DNA of 61,579 bases from Lactarius indigo (lineage: Eukaryota; Basidiomycota; Agaricomycetes; Russulales; Russulaceae), in the NCBI GenBank assembly GCA_025766275.1, contig JAFKAC010000215.1, forward strand, positions 1 through 61,579. The letters are read 5' to 3'. Every line of letters starts with the position of its first letter. The first letter of the stretch is position 1. Shown piece after piece: positions 1 through 13,169 of the stretch. The notes under the pieces were generated by a model. The model had not been told where the DNA came from. It did not search any database and saw only the letters and a program-made list of their open reading frames with translations. The position numbers and the translations under genes are program-made.

Positions 1-2160
1 GACACAGGATGGGTCCGAGATCGCACCAGGAAAATGTCGTTATTCGTTGCGGGGGTTTCCAAGTTTTGAATCCTTCGGGACAAAAAAATAGAGCAGAAAA
101 CAGTCGAGTGGAATGACGAACATAGCGCCAGCGCGTCCTGGGTAGCGAACGCTCCGCATCAACGAAGCGGACCATGCGCGGGTCTATCGTGCTGCATCGC
201 TTGCTCGATTACTCCATCCAGTCGGAAAGTGTATGACAACTGTAATGGACCTTGCGGCGTCAACTCGATAAGGAGAGAGGGCGGCGTGATCGGAGTCCAC
301 GGGGTAGGGTGCCACCGTGGCCGAGGCACCGATTATTCCTTCCCCTCTCCTGAAACTGTATCAATGCGATGATGCGATCCCATCAAATGTGAGGCCTGTC
401 AATCGGCTAAAATTCAAGCACCTCCGACGAGTACGCAATGAGACGGAGCAGCGCTTTCCGCGGCTGTTCGCGTATCCAGCCACGAAGCCAAAGCTCGGCG
501 AACGAAGCGATAAATTTTGCTACGGAACATGTCGCGGTGCTTTGCGCCAGATGTGGAGGATAGATTGCACTTTTTATGGCGCGGGGGCTGGTTGGCGGCA
601 GTAACTCAGCTACACAGCTGTCGGCCTTGGGGGACCTGAGGGTGTGTTTGTATTTCACAGATCGATACGCAGGCGCTGAGTGACGACAGACGATTCGGGA
701 CGGGGCGCGAACAGATGAACGCCCCGCCGATGAGCTGGTGGTCGAGGGTGCGGGTCAATGGGGAGGCTTTACAGGACAAAGGGGTTGTCAGCGGCAGAAG
801 TCTTGAGTGAAAAAGTGCTCACGTGTGAGCTCTCGATTATTGTCTGGGGGATCATGTTTTGGAGGTGTGCGCGGTCCTGTGGAGACTTTTCCTGGTGGGG
901 GTGCATATCAAAAAATGTGTCTGGAGCAGGTACGACGAGGCTCAATAAATTCCCTTCAGAACGCCATCGGCTCAGGTCATACTGGATCCAATACCATTTT
1001 CATCTGAAAATCAATCGTAATTAGATGGTATAACGACGCAGAAGATTTCGGAGCTGGTGAGACACTGACGCGAGAATCCTTTGTCAATGATATGGATGGT
1101 GACTTCCAGCTGAACGCGGCATAGCATTGTAATGACCGTCATATAGTCGTTTCGCCTGAAGATCGTCAAGAGTTCACGACGCTGGCCGCCAAATTAGTCG
1201 GAGACGATATCATCCGAGTCAAACCCCGCATCTTTGCTTTCCCTGCCGTCACACAGCCAATTGTTGGAATGTATGCAGGCGAGCTACTCACGCTCCCCAT
1301 TTGCCATGCTCTTGTGCTAAAATGTGGCGTGCAGCTGGGCATCGTGGCTGAAAACAGGTACTAGAAGCCCCAGCAGCGTGGAAGACATGGCCGTGTTCGG
1401 GTAAGAAGAAAAGAAGGGAGGCCGCTCGTTGGGAAAAGTACCGCGCACGTTCTTCCTGTCCTTGTTCAGTCCACACGCCAAGTTTGAAATGCTGCTGCAT
1501 TGCCGAGACAACTCTTGTCATTGGTTGTTGTGACTCGAACAAAACCGGCATAGCACGTCAAGTGAAACCTGTCAACGGCTGTCACTAAGCGCACATGCTG
1601 TGCAGATCCTCGCAGACCTCACGGCGAGTGGCGACCGAATGCTGGAATTGCTTTCGCCAGTGGGTCAATGATGGGGACGAAAAGCTACTTGGGTTTTGAA
1701 AATTCAAGCCCAAGTTTCAAGGCTCCTGTAATTATTGCCCCCGGGTTATGCTAATGCATGTCTTCACGGGAACTTGAATTGATTCTTTTCCCTGGCGAAG
1801 ACCCGAAGCCCCAATAGGGAAAGACATTTATCGTTTTTGGATAGGCAAAGTATCTGTAACAGCTGGGGTGGAATCATCTCTTTGATTTTTGGGGATGCCT
1901 TAATTGTGCTCCGATGTCTTTGCGTGTATTGATCCCTTCTGGGATGAAGCTTGGGATGAAAAGACGGTGTGATTGTCTGGCTGCTAGGGAACTGACAGGT
2001 TCACGTGAGCGGTTGCGAGGGGTGGCCCGCGGGCTGGGGGACAAAAAGCCAACAGAAATAAACAACCCTTTTTTTTTTCATTCATTCGTCCGTTCAATCA
2101 GCTCAGACTCTACCCGCTCAGGCTCCCCCACGCTCCTGCAACGCCGTTGCTGACACGCTT
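1..2160. other. Stretch with no recognisable gene
   Basis: I see only short open frames on both strands, none with a recognisable domain, a convincing splice pattern or clear coding bias. The last 100 bases before the next gene contain a T-rich run and pyrimidine tracts that fit a promoter and 5' leader for the secreted protein that starts at 2235. Confidence 0.5.
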
Positions 2161-2234
2161 GAGCTCGTAAAGGTCGACATTACCCTAAATACAACTGTCA
2201 CTCTTTCATAACGCCTTCTTTTCCCCCCTCCGTC

Positions 2235-3159
2235 ATGAAGTCCCTCACCGTCGTTTCTTTCCTCGCTTCCCTCGTCTCCCTCGCTCTTGCCCAGTCGGTA
2301 AGTTCCTTTTATTCTTTGACTTCAAAGAGTGCTCATTTCCTTTTTGCAGAATGCTACGAACCCTCTCATCCCTACAGGTATAAGCCCGACATGTCAGGCA
2401 TTCTACGTTCAACTGAATGCAAACGCAAACCTCACGTCGTGTCTCAAACCCCTCATTTCTGCCACCTCCGCATTCAGCCCTGGCTCTGACCCGACGACCA
2501 TCTCCTCTTCCACCATTTCCTCTGCACTGGATAGCATTTGTTCATCTTCAAACACCTGCGACTCTTCCCTCATTAATACCCAACTCACCCTCTTCTACCA
2601 GGCGTGCCAGCCCGAGCTTACTTCGTCCAAGATTGCAGGCGTCATTCTCACGTATGACGTTATGTACACCTTCGGTCTTCTCCAGGAGTCTCTTTGTCAG
2701 AAGGATGATTCGGGCAAATACTGCGCACTTAACATGACCTCCTCTCAATCGACCACCAAGCGCTCTTCCTCTCTCGATCGTCGAGGCGACTCGCAAGTTG
2801 CCCTTGTCCCAGATGTGAGCAAATACAGCGAAGAGAACATCCCTTTCCTTGGCATGCAGCCTAATATGTCCTCGGATCAACTTTGCACCTCGTGCACGCG
2901 CAAGGTTATGAACGTCTACACCTCACAACTTAACACCGTGCCCTATGGCCCTGGCATCTCATTCAGTGTCCTCCTCTCGGGCCAGCCCGCACTCTATGCT
3001 GCCGTCAACGGCAAGTGTGGCACCTCGTTCCTCAGCGGCCAGGTGCAAGCCGCCGGCGCTCTCCAGACCGGCGCAGCACCGCGCGCGGCTGATTCTGCCG
3101 TCGCATTTGTCGGTTCAGCAATTCTGGCTGTTGCTGCAGGTGCTATCGCAGTTTTGTAG
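2235..3159 (+). CDS. Secreted GPI-anchor-type protein (DUF7729-like)
   Basis: Two exons, 2235-2297 and 2350-3159, are joined over a 52-base GTAAGT...CAG intron in phase 0 and give about 290 residues. Exon 1 encodes almost exactly a signal peptide (MKSLTVVSFLASLVSLALAQ). The mature part is Ser/Thr-rich with paired cysteines and has the layout I associate with DUF7729 proteins of basidiomycetes: SPTCQ near its start, a CSSSNTCD segment, then a KDDSGKYC segment. A small, hydrophobic C-terminal tail of about 20 residues ending in AIAVL follows an Ala/Gly-rich linker, as in GPI-anchored proteins. It is probably displayed on the cell surface or in the wall. No enzyme motif is visible and the function is unknown. 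The family name is from memory; the signal peptide and the tail are read directly. Confidence 0.85.
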
Positions 3160-3797
3160 GAGTGGCTCATTACCTATTGTCGCCTGTTACTATGCTTTCC
3201 CCGGGCTACAACGGGCTACTCTTATCGTCCCCCCCCCCCCTTACCTTTCTTCCCTTCCTTCTCTCTTTTGCTTATCTCGCTACAGTATACCCCCAGGGAA
3301 TTATTTTAGCTACCACCATTCAGATGCGCCGCTACGCCCACTAAACAGTATACAAGCGCCTTTGCTGTGCGAAGACCTCCACCAGTGACATAACATTTCA
3401 CCGACGCATTTGTGTATAGATTATTTCTTGCAATGCAGTGCAACGCAGTTATCACTACGTGTCTTTTGATGAAGAAATTTTATGTGCATATATCGTTTGT
3501 TCTTCGTCTCGCATCCGGTCAACGATGGCATGAGTAGTTGCCGGGCCGTGATTCCGATCACGTAGATTCGATGTAATCAGCTTCCTTGGATGGACCCTAC
3601 AGGATTTCATCAGCAACTGGGAGAGATACTTATTTAACAGGTTATTCAAACTGCAACGGACTTTGTTCTTACTGACTGAGATTGGCGCTGAACCTATCAT
3701 AGGACAGTTTGTATCCCTTCGTTCGTCTTGGCAGTCGCCGTCTTGCACCAACCGAGTTATCTGGATATCCAAGGGACCACCTTTCATTTTCTCCCAA

Positions 3798-5830
3798 ATG
3801 GGCGACCGGTCCGCACAGATCAACGACGTGTTGTGAGTTTCCAATCGTTCTGCTCGACAAAACTGTGACAACGTGTGCCTAGGTCTGCCCACTACCAGTA
3901 TTGGTCAGACGCGGTACAGTCGCGCCTTGCACTCGTAGACAACATCCTCCAACAGGTCCCACCTTCTACCCTCAGCGATGCTACGGCGTTCAATCTAGTA
4001 AATGATGAGATGTCTGCTATGCTCTGCGTGCTACGCGCAGTCGGCACCCGCCGCAACGCGCTCACACTCACCTGCCGTATCCCTACGGAGATCCTCGTTG
4101 AGATCTTCCTCCACTACCAACGCTCCTATTACGATTTCGACGTCCTTAAGGGGGACAAGGAGAAGCACTCCGCTCTCCATGGAACCTCGCTTGGGTGGGT
4201 TCCTGCCGTCGCCCACGTCTGCCGCCACTGGCGCACCGTTGCACACGAGCATCCGCGCCTGTGGTCCAACGTCGTGTTGCACATGGGGCGTGTATGGGCC
4301 CAGCGCACGCTCGCGCTCTCCAAGGCTGCGCCCATCGTCGTCTCGTTAAGCGACCCCATCCCGTGCGACGTCACCACGATGCCAAACCCCACGAGTCTGT
4401 TGCTGCTGCCGCGGCGTCCAGCACTCGATCCGCTCGACGTTCTCGCAGGCCACCTCTCCCACATACGGGAGCTCGAGCTCCACGGGTGCGCATGCTATGC
4501 GCCTCCATGGGTGTGCCTCCTCGAGACGCCCGCGCCGTTCCTCGAGGAGCTCTGGCTCCGCATCGACCCGCACTACCCCGGCACCCTCCCCGACACTCCC
4601 ATTGCGCTTCCAGAAAACTTCCTCGAGACTCACCCGCGTCTCCGCCGTCTCGTCCTCGAGGAGGCATTCCTCGCCAGTTGGGTGCCCGGTCCGCACCCGC
4701 TCACGCAGTTCGTCACGCTCACCATTACAGCACCCGACCCGCGCCACGCCTTGTCCCGCGCGGCGACCGTCGTGCCGAAGCGCGAGCAGCTCCTCGAATG
4801 TCTCTCCCTCATGCCCGCGCTGGAGGTGCTCTGCCTCGAACACTGCCTCCCCGCGTTCGTCCCCGCGTTCTCCCCATGCACCGTGTCCCTTCCGCATCTC
4901 CGCATGGTAACGTTCGCGGACCGCGTCGACAGGTGCCGCCAAGTGCTCGACGCGCTGGACATCCCCCCTGCAGCAATGATAACGGTGCGCTGCTGGTCAA
5001 TATCTCCGCCCTCCGAGCTCGACTGTCTCCGGATCCTCCCATCACTCGCAGTTCATCTCTCCAGCCCCGTTCCCGCCACCCCACCACTCCCCACTGGCAA
5101 TGGCGGGCCGCATGCGCTCGCGCTCTCATCCGCGTCCACCGATGGCCGCACGCTACTCACACTGACCGCCTGGCGCGCATTCTCCACGCCAACGGTCGCA
5201 GAGGACTGTGAGATCTACACCGGGCCCAAGGCGTCCCCGGACGTGCGCCTCGATTGCGAGTGGGACGCCGGAGACCCCGACATGGAGCAACGCGCGCTGC
5301 TGCGCGCGTGCGCGTGCGTGCCCCTTGCTGACTTGCGCGCCCTCAGCTTGCGCGCGGACGCAGCCGTGTGGTCTGCGCGCGACTGGCGCACGACTTTCAC
5401 AGCCTGTCCGGAGATCACGCACGTCATGGCGTCCGACGTGCCAGCTGAGAGCCTGCTCGAGGCGCTCAGTCCGCCGGCCGCCCCCAGCCCTGAAGACGGC
5501 GACGGTGACGCGAGCTCTACCGTGCCACTCTTTCCGGAACTGGTGTCGCTCACGCTGGTCGGGGTCAATTTTGTGCGTGCGGAGGAGGAGGCGTGGTCTA
5601 CGCTGGCGGGCGCGCTCGTGCAGCGGCAGAAGAGCCCCGCGTGCGTGACGATTCTAGATCGCATCGAGTTGCGCGCGTGCACCGTCGCGGAGGATACTAT
5701 TGACTCGCTGAAGGAGTTTGCCGCCGTCGTTGTGTGGGACTCGGTCACTGATCCGAATAGCTGGATACACATCCCGCGGGAAGGTGGGGGCGATGAGGAG
5801 GGTGGGGATGGCGAGGAAGAGGCCGAATGA
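3798..5830 (+). CDS. F-box protein
   Basis: Exon 1 (3798-3832, starting MGDRSAQINDVL) joins exon 2 (3883-5830) across a 50-base GTGAGT...TAG intron, giving 660 residues. The long exon has no ATG near its 5' end, so the short first exon supplies the start. Residues around 70-80 carry the F-box core IPTEILVEIFLHYQ, followed by the VAHVCRHWRTVAHEHPRLWS segment (HVCRxWRxxA...LW) typical of the large agaricomycete F-box families. The rest is leucine-rich in an LRR-like pattern without clear repeats, and the tail is acidic (EEGGDGEEEAE). Such proteins act as substrate receptors of SCF ubiquitin ligases by binding Skp1. The target is unknown. GC content is high, as in other long-exon genes here. Confidence 0.88.
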
Positions 5831-8800
5831 TATCAGCCCTCTTTTTTTTTTTTTTTTTTCTTTCTTTTTTTTCATTTAGCGCGGAGGCGTCGCCGTGTCG
5901 CCAATCACCTTCATGTCGCTCGCACGAAGTTGGCGGCGGGTTATCTCCAATTCCGGGACGTCTCATGCATATCTCTTCGTTGACTTCCAACTGACTGACT
6001 TCACGTTCTCATCCACGAACCATCTCGAATGCACATATCTCTATAGCAATAATGGTCAGTCATAATGTACAGTAACTTGTATACGCCCGCTTCTGTTTTC
6101 ATCATACAATCGTATCTCCCTCGTCTTTTATTTGTGATATATCGCCCACTCGTCGCCCACAGCACATTATCTGTACTGTTAGCGATTTTGCTTTTGTGTA
6201 TTTCGTATACATCTTTATCGCCGATTATACAACTCCTCGTTGACTTCGACGCCCGCACTCACCAGGAAAGACCATGTGAATCCTGGTGATCCGCCATTGA
6301 ACATCAAGTACAAACATCAAGTACGAGGGAGCGAGCGTTTAATGACTCATAATTACCTCATTATGATCATTACTCTGTAACACAGGACGCCCATTGCTGC
6401 GTGTCGTTGTAAGTTATCTTTGTGCTGGAGGTCCTTTTTGTGAGGCATGCATCCAGATGTGTGGACTAGGAAGAGACATGACGGTCGAGAGCCTTTTCTC
6501 GCTGATATAGACGGGCGGGAGAACGCAAATCACTTTTGCAACTTGCAACACATAACAATGAGTCATGGTGATGCTCTCGCGACAAACAAGAAGGATCCTT
6601 TATTAAAATCATATCTTGCACGATGTAACCAAGTTACAGAGGTAGTTTCCCTATGTGAGTAAATGCGTGGGTCGAATGGGGATGTTATATGAACAAACAG
6701 GTGAGCACAACGTATGGACTATCTCACGGTGTTGATAGACAAAAAAAAAAGAACCGACCTCTCCGGAGTAGCAGGTGAGTGAGAAGATAGACACTGGAAA
6801 CTCAGACAGGGGTAGAAGTGAACGTGTTGTGGACATCCAGAATCCATTAGGAAGCCGTCCTCCCACACGGAAGTGAGGGGAGACCGTTACGTGACATTAC
6901 CGCCAAGATGGGGGTCGCCGAGGTACGCTCTTGCGGGGTCGGAGTTTTGTGTTTGGAGGCGATAATGAGCAACAAGAGGGGGCCATGTCTGTAGCACTCC
7001 CAGGGGCCAGGTCACAGAGAACGTACGCACTATTGGGCTATCAGTCGGCGATTTGTGCACGGCATGCCATAGGAATGGAGCTTAGCTCGTCAGAAACATC
7101 TGCGAGATAGGCATGTGCCAGCTAAGGCAGGAGGTGCGGAATCGGAGCCCTGCACCAGATGGACAGCACACCTTGCCCCCTCATTCGCACCCAGGTTATT
7201 TGGACGCCGATTTGTGCTCGTCTCGCTGTATGGAGTCCCAACGGAATTCCTGGGCCAAGCCAGTAGATGGAGTTCGATTCTGAGTTTGGGGACCGAGAGG
7301 ACTGCGTGATCCTGCCTTGAATTATCCGCTATTAGTGAGCGGACAACAATACGCACTAGCAATCGGTAACCACAGAGATGGATGGTAGAAATAATTGGTT
7401 CTTTTTCAAAGGTATAGATGTCAATTTGGAGGGCAGAAGGGGAAGGAGGGGGGAGGGAAGGAAGTCTCGCGCGCACGATGAAGTGATGAACCTGGTGGGA
7501 AAGGCCACGTCATATAAGTACCTCGGGTACCTTTCCCAGAGCAGTGGGGTGTACTATCTCGCGACTGCTGTGCGATCGAACGGACAGGACCCTGCAGGAC
7601 ATGACTGCGACGCATGGTCGTTGCTGGAAAGTGCTCGCGACAGGCAAGGCACAGTTTGATTAGCGGTGGAATTGAAAATGACCGCAAGGCGAGAGGGACG
7701 GGATATGCGAGAGCTACTGTGCGTGCCCCATGCCCGAAATCACGGTCCATTTGGGGTGCTCGAGTCGAGCCGCCTCTTGTAGAGACTGCATGCGGGAGTG
7801 TGAAGTTTCCGACAAGAGATGTACGACGCTGTGTTCATTGACGTGTAGATTAGCGAGAGCATTGAAATTGCCGCGGCGGCACTGGCCTGGAAGAACGTGC
7901 GGTCAGATAGCCCGTGATAAATCGCTATCGATTACATAGAGGCTGGGTGCCGTTCCAGCAGCGACGTTGGCCAGACTGGCCTCGACCGAGGGGGGAGGGA
8001 CCTGAATTCAGCTGGTAGGGCCACACCTCGGTATCGGTATTTCATTCTGCGTTGTCCACTACTTCACATGGCATCCCTGCATCACGTCCTCAGTTATTGG
8101 GAGAATCCCTTCTATCTCCCTAACGGGTCCTGCGGATTGTGACATGGGTGTGTCGTGAAGGACGAGAGTATGGCTTGGGCATCCTCGATGCCAGTGGAGA
8201 CTCCTATCTGATGATCTTCAAAGACACGCAGAAGTCAGGACCCTGGCCGTGTAAAGAAGGTAGGAGTGGTGTCGAGGTGACAAAAGTTGTGTTGGAAACG
8301 GTCCGCGAGGGTCTGCATTGGTTGATTAATTCCGGTTCGCAGGATTTGGTCATGTGTTTCTCCGGATCCAAAGGCACATGGCACTGGGGTTATCGTAGAT
8401 GGGCGGTGCGTGGATTGTTGCTTGTTGCCGCGAGGTGTAATCGACCCCACTCTTCTTCTGAATCGCGGCGGCATCTATTATTGGCCGTGACGATGACTCG
8501 GTTGTGCGCGCAAAAAGTAGCGGTATATGTATGGACATGAACGTGCACGAACAGCTGAAAGTCCGTTTGTGGTGGGATGTTGGCTGCTACCTCTCAGACA
8601 TAAAGCGGGTGGGGGTCTGAGCTATCCTGACAATCCGGTGAGTTCGGTGTGAGAAAGGCGTTGATTTTGCCAGTGGTGGAATGCACATAAGCCTAGATGT
8701 CGAGTCGACACCCAGGGAATTGGCTACTTAGGAATACAGGATATCAGTGACCAAGTATGGGTGTGAGGTTAGTACACGGGTTACCGCAGCACTTAAACTA

Positions 8801-10379
8801 AAATGCGATACAAAATAACCTAAACGATAAGTATATCTGTAAGAAAGGGGCCTTACCCAGACACTTACCAGTCCGCTTGCTTATCCCTGGAAATTAGGGC
8901 TAGCGACATCTAAGCTTAAGTTGACACACACATGTGGTTGTCGCGATCTTCGAGTTATTCCATTTAGTCAACCAAAGCAACGCGACCGATCGCATTAAAC
9001 CTTACCCTACGCGTGTAATGGTGTTGATACCCGCTGAGGTCCATGTCAAGGTCCATGTATTCGTCGAATGCGGCCGTCCGAACGATAATATGGCTCCCAG
9101 AAGACTTATCTGTTACCAAAAAATTTACAATTGCCTTGTGGACACTGACCCCCGTATCATTGATGGGAAGACGTCCACGACAAGAAGGTTTCAGCCCGAT
9201 CAGAATGTGTACAGCCGTAAAGATAGAAGGTCCAGTTATGTCGATAATAGTAATCGGCCCGCGGAAGGTCGTGGACTTTGGAAGCGCCAGATCTCACCCA
9301 GAAAGGAGACAAAAACATGTTCACGGGGATTTCAAAATCGTAATGGGGTCTAAAATGTTCAAGTTCGCATTGAGGTCTCATCACGGCACGCCACATGGGT
9401 AGCAGCGCGCATGTAAAGATTGGTGCATCTGGGAAAGCGCTCCGTCCGTATGCGTGGACGTTTCGACAGTCTTCAGGTCCCCGACATTTTTTTTGCGGTC
9501 CATAATCAGGTACACCTCCTTGCGGTCCTAGTTTCAGCCGTGACGGTGGAGAGTTTCCAGAACATTGAAACTCCAAGTGATAATAGTCAGGGGTCGGTCA
9601 GTGTCTATCAAGCACCTTGAAAATTTGGAACTAAGCCTATGGCTGTTTTGGAGATTGCGCCACCGAGACGGGGTTTGGATGGCTGGTTGGGCAGCACCCC
9701 AAAGTAGTTGTGGTATAATGTGGGGAAAGGACAAGTTAAACGAGGCTCACATTTGTGCACCTACTCTGCTGCTTTGTTAATAACTAGACAAGATAACTGG
9801 GATATGCGCCCCTACTGGAGACGGCGTTCATAAGAGTTCGTGATCAGTGGTGAGGCCAATGTACGTACGTGTATTCCAACAAAGGAGAGTGACGTTGTCA
9901 GGGACAAACACGCCCAGACTTGTATGCCTTCCGTTCCATCCGCTCAGCCCCTAGTAGCTCGGTGGAAGCCTACAGTAGAACCTGTCGAGAGTACCACTGA
10001 ACTTACTGTAAGGGATCCGCAGTTACTCCAGTTGGTCACTGGAAGCAATCCGTTACGTGGGACTTTGTTGTCCGCTCGTGGGTGAGACAATTTTAGTTGA
10101 TGGCGACTCCAACGGAACTACGATAGAAATCTGTTGGGAAACGTAAATGAGGTGCGTAGAAGAAATCATGAAGTGGCTTGGCAGACTTCGCCACTTTCCC
10201 TTCATAGATGGAACATCTGAGATGGCTTGGCTCCCTCATTCTATTAGCTCGGGACTGTGTTCGTTTTGACCATTACTCACGCAAGTATAATTGCGACGGT
10301 CCGCAGTCCGTCCCCCAAAAGATAGAGACAAGGCGCTGTCACTTTACCTTGTATGAACGCCACCCCCAGCCTCCAGGCT
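5831..10379. other. Gene-poor stretch, probably decayed
   Basis: Just after the F-box stop is a poly-T tract of about 18 bases (5840-5860). Beyond that I find only short frames on both strands, without domains or splice-consistent exons. The longest (about 8139-8540 plus, 8934-9353 plus, 9157-9576 minus) overlap each other antisense and look like chance frames. It probably includes more of the decayed material that becomes recognisable from 10.4 kb, but I cannot show that. Confidence 0.5.
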
Positions 10380-12860
10380 CGCCATTAAGGCAAAGGTCCC
10401 ACACGTGTTCTTCAGTTGATCAGTCCGGCAATACGCACGGCGTTACTGTAATTGGGTACTTTCGGCTGTCACGGGCACAATGCTTCACAGATGAGCAAAC
10501 AAGAGAAGAACTCGACGGCGCCACGCACGTCCCGTGGCTGCTGCCGTTGATGGTCACGGCGATGGTGATGAGGACAATAAACTGGAGAGTCCCTTCGTCT
10601 GGAACTCCGTCTTCCATAACAGGGGTTATTAGGGCTTTCGTGACAGGTCTTGACGGCACTTACTCATGGACGACGGAAAAGAGAGACTGCGCCTCCAAAT
10701 TGACAAGCGCCATGGCTAGATAATAACCCGGAGATACTGGGATTGGCAACTTGCTGGGAAACGACAGCATGGGACGCGGCACTTTCCAACCTGAATCTTG
10801 CTTCGCACGATGACCGCACGAAGACCCATAACGGTTGCCGCGGGCGGGGAGAGTATTGTCATCCATAAGTACGAAATGATATCGTAGGTCCTGTGCGCAT
10901 AAACCCCAGGGAGGAAAGGTCCTTGGAGTCCAAAATAGGCACGACTTCTGCATCCTGCAGTGCAGCGCATTCCTGTTGAAGAGGTGACCGCCGTAGGTTT
11001 CATGGTGCATCGGCTCCACGACGCTAACGCCAAAAGAACTGGGCCGACAGCGTCAATCAGTGATCGACCGTAATGATCGAGTGAACCTTTTAGTATTGAA
11101 AAATTGAAAATTACAATGCTTGAATGTTTGAACTCTTGGGGACAGCTCAGCCTGCAGTCGCGAACACATTCATTCCCAAATTTGCACCCAGATACTGTAT
11201 ATGCAACCAGCCGTCAACGTACTGTATCAAGCCAGGGTTGAGTACCATGTGCTGCCACACTATGTGTGACATACTGTCAGTCTGCCACTTCAGTTACGGT
11301 AAGTTACGAAAGTCAATATTAACGACTAAGTACATGAAATGGTTGAAACGGCAGTTTGGCGGTGTGCACAGCTATCTGGAATTGAAGAGCTCGAACACCT
11401 TGACGGTGAGAACTATGCACCGACAGATTCAGGCTCGTAGCCTATCTGCAAGGCTCCGCGCCGGGGAGTGACAGTCCCAAGGATAGTGACGACTCGCACA
11501 CGTCGACATAGCAAGAAGGTCGAGCAGCTAGAAAAGCGGCACGTTAAACAGGTTTCGAAGATATGGATGGGTCGGATGCACATCAAAGAAAGAGGGAATA
11601 CTCTCTAGGCGAAGTGAAAAAACAGGCAAAGCGAAAACATGATTCACTTGTGGTCCGTTGCAGCGTGACGTGGGGTGCCACTGGTTGTGATAAGACGAGG
11701 GTTCATTGATTCCAATATGAGCAACCAAGTGCGACGGCTAGGTCAGCCACCAGTCAAGGACCCGCATAAACGACCTGAAGACGAATGAGCCCCCTGGTGA
11801 TACATAGATAGATTTGCAATGGACCTTTTTTTTAACGGAATGAGGACTTATCGGAGGTCCTGATCACGGTCATGAGTCAGATGGTTTTAGGGCCAGATAC
11901 TTGACTGCTTGCTTGACCGGGCCTTGGACAAGACACGAAATTTTTGAGTTGGTAAGACCAGGAGCTGCCAGTCCGTCGTCATTGTCGTCGTCGGCAGAGG
12001 GCAGTCTCGCTAGTGGTGGTGTTGTAACGAAATCAGAGAAGTTTGTACTTGAACTGAAACTTGAACACGGAAGAATCGTCCTTAATTTTGGAGAACTACG
12101 TAGTAATGGGTAACACGGACCGGTGTGGCGGGCAAGCAGTGCGCGGGCCGGATAACCGTGACGAGTTGTCGAGCTTGATCGCGGTTCTCAAGGTTGGCAA
12201 AAAGCAGCTGTACAATTTAATCGTCGCATGCCTAGACCTTACGGCCCTACTCCCCCCATGTAGAGGGCGGTGTTAATATGGTCACGATCAATAATTTTCT
12301 CTTGTGTTTTACGTTTCTCAGCATTGGGTTGCTTACGCCAAGTTCAGGAATGTGTCATTGAGTGCACAAGACGCCATATGTATCCAATGAGTCTTCGATC
12401 CCACTAAGCCCTCCCCCCCTTTGTAATTTTTTTTTTAGCTGGACCTGGCCAAGAGGCTACTAGTACGATGGGAGTAGGGAATGTATTTCAGAACCGCCGA
12501 CAAACCCGGAGCATCACCACTGCTGGATATAATGCGAGTCTTACTTGAGAACGGCGCAGATCCCAATATGCGGCGGTGGAATGGGCTTCGCTCTATCGGA
12601 CGTGATGGGATCGTGTTCACTTGGAACTTAATTTGCGCCGCTATTACTCAGGTATGATAGTATGGTGCCGACATAAACGCCCCAAATATGCACGGTGAAA
12701 CTTTGTCCCACCCGGCATCAAAGACTAATAGTTATTGGAGCGTGGCACTAGTATCCATGCAAGGAATGGCAAGGGCAAGACATCATTGCAGGTAGAATTA
12801 CAGATAGATCATCCAGATATAGTGGAACTTTTGTACAGCGCCGAGAGTACATAGGCTCAC
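10380..12860 (+). pseudogene. Decayed Goodbye-NACHT-ankyrin STAND relic
   Basis: Isolated segments match the intact gene at 50402-53846 in the same order, on the opposite strand of the window. Around 10590-10620 the text resembles the Walker B end (PSSGTPSS). At about 12165-12220 the DNA follows the CSSLIAVINVGDKAIVQF region almost base for base. At about 12320-12410 it follows the WVDHAKFGGVSLHVQDAIQ region. At about 12500-12840 it follows the last ankyrin repeats (LLENNADPNVRRWNG, GKTALQV). Stops, frameshifts and internal deletions are spread throughout, so no protein can be made. The 5' part is too eroded to delimit. It is a paralogue, not a processed copy, because junction regions between exons are still present as DNA. 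Confidence 0.75.
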
Positions 12861-13169
12861 ATCCATGACCACTCTACAGGCGATGGAACTGTAGACCACG
12901 TCTGCAGACTTCTAGCATAGTACGTATGCCACCACATCATCCCCCACAGCACTAGTCCTTACATTACCAATCTGAATCGTTCTGGTCGTCATAGTCTGTT
13001 TAATTTAACTCGTCTGGGATATAAGTACGGATTCAAAAAAAAAGAGGGGGCTTATTGTACCACACGCAAGTGAGTAAAATACAAGCAAAGCATACAAGCA
13101 AAGCAGGGACAGCACACATACAAGACTCCACGACTGTTCCAGCGCGTCCAGCGCGCCTGAGCTGCAGTG
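12861..13169. other. Short intergenic spacer
   Basis: This lies between the STAND relic and the 3' end of the WD40 gene. It contains the small direct repeat acaagcaaagcatacaagca near 13081-13105 and a short A-run at 13035. No gene is seen. Confidence 0.5.

Noticed and set aside
4195..5211. Long plus-strand frame (338 codons) inside the F-box gene
   Set aside because: It is out of frame with the F-box protein, extremely Arg/Pro/His-rich, and follows from the high GC third positions of the real gene.
8139..9576. Several overlapping frames of 110-140 codons
   Set aside because: They overlap one another on opposite strands, lack domains and show no splice continuation; they look like chance frames in decayed DNA.
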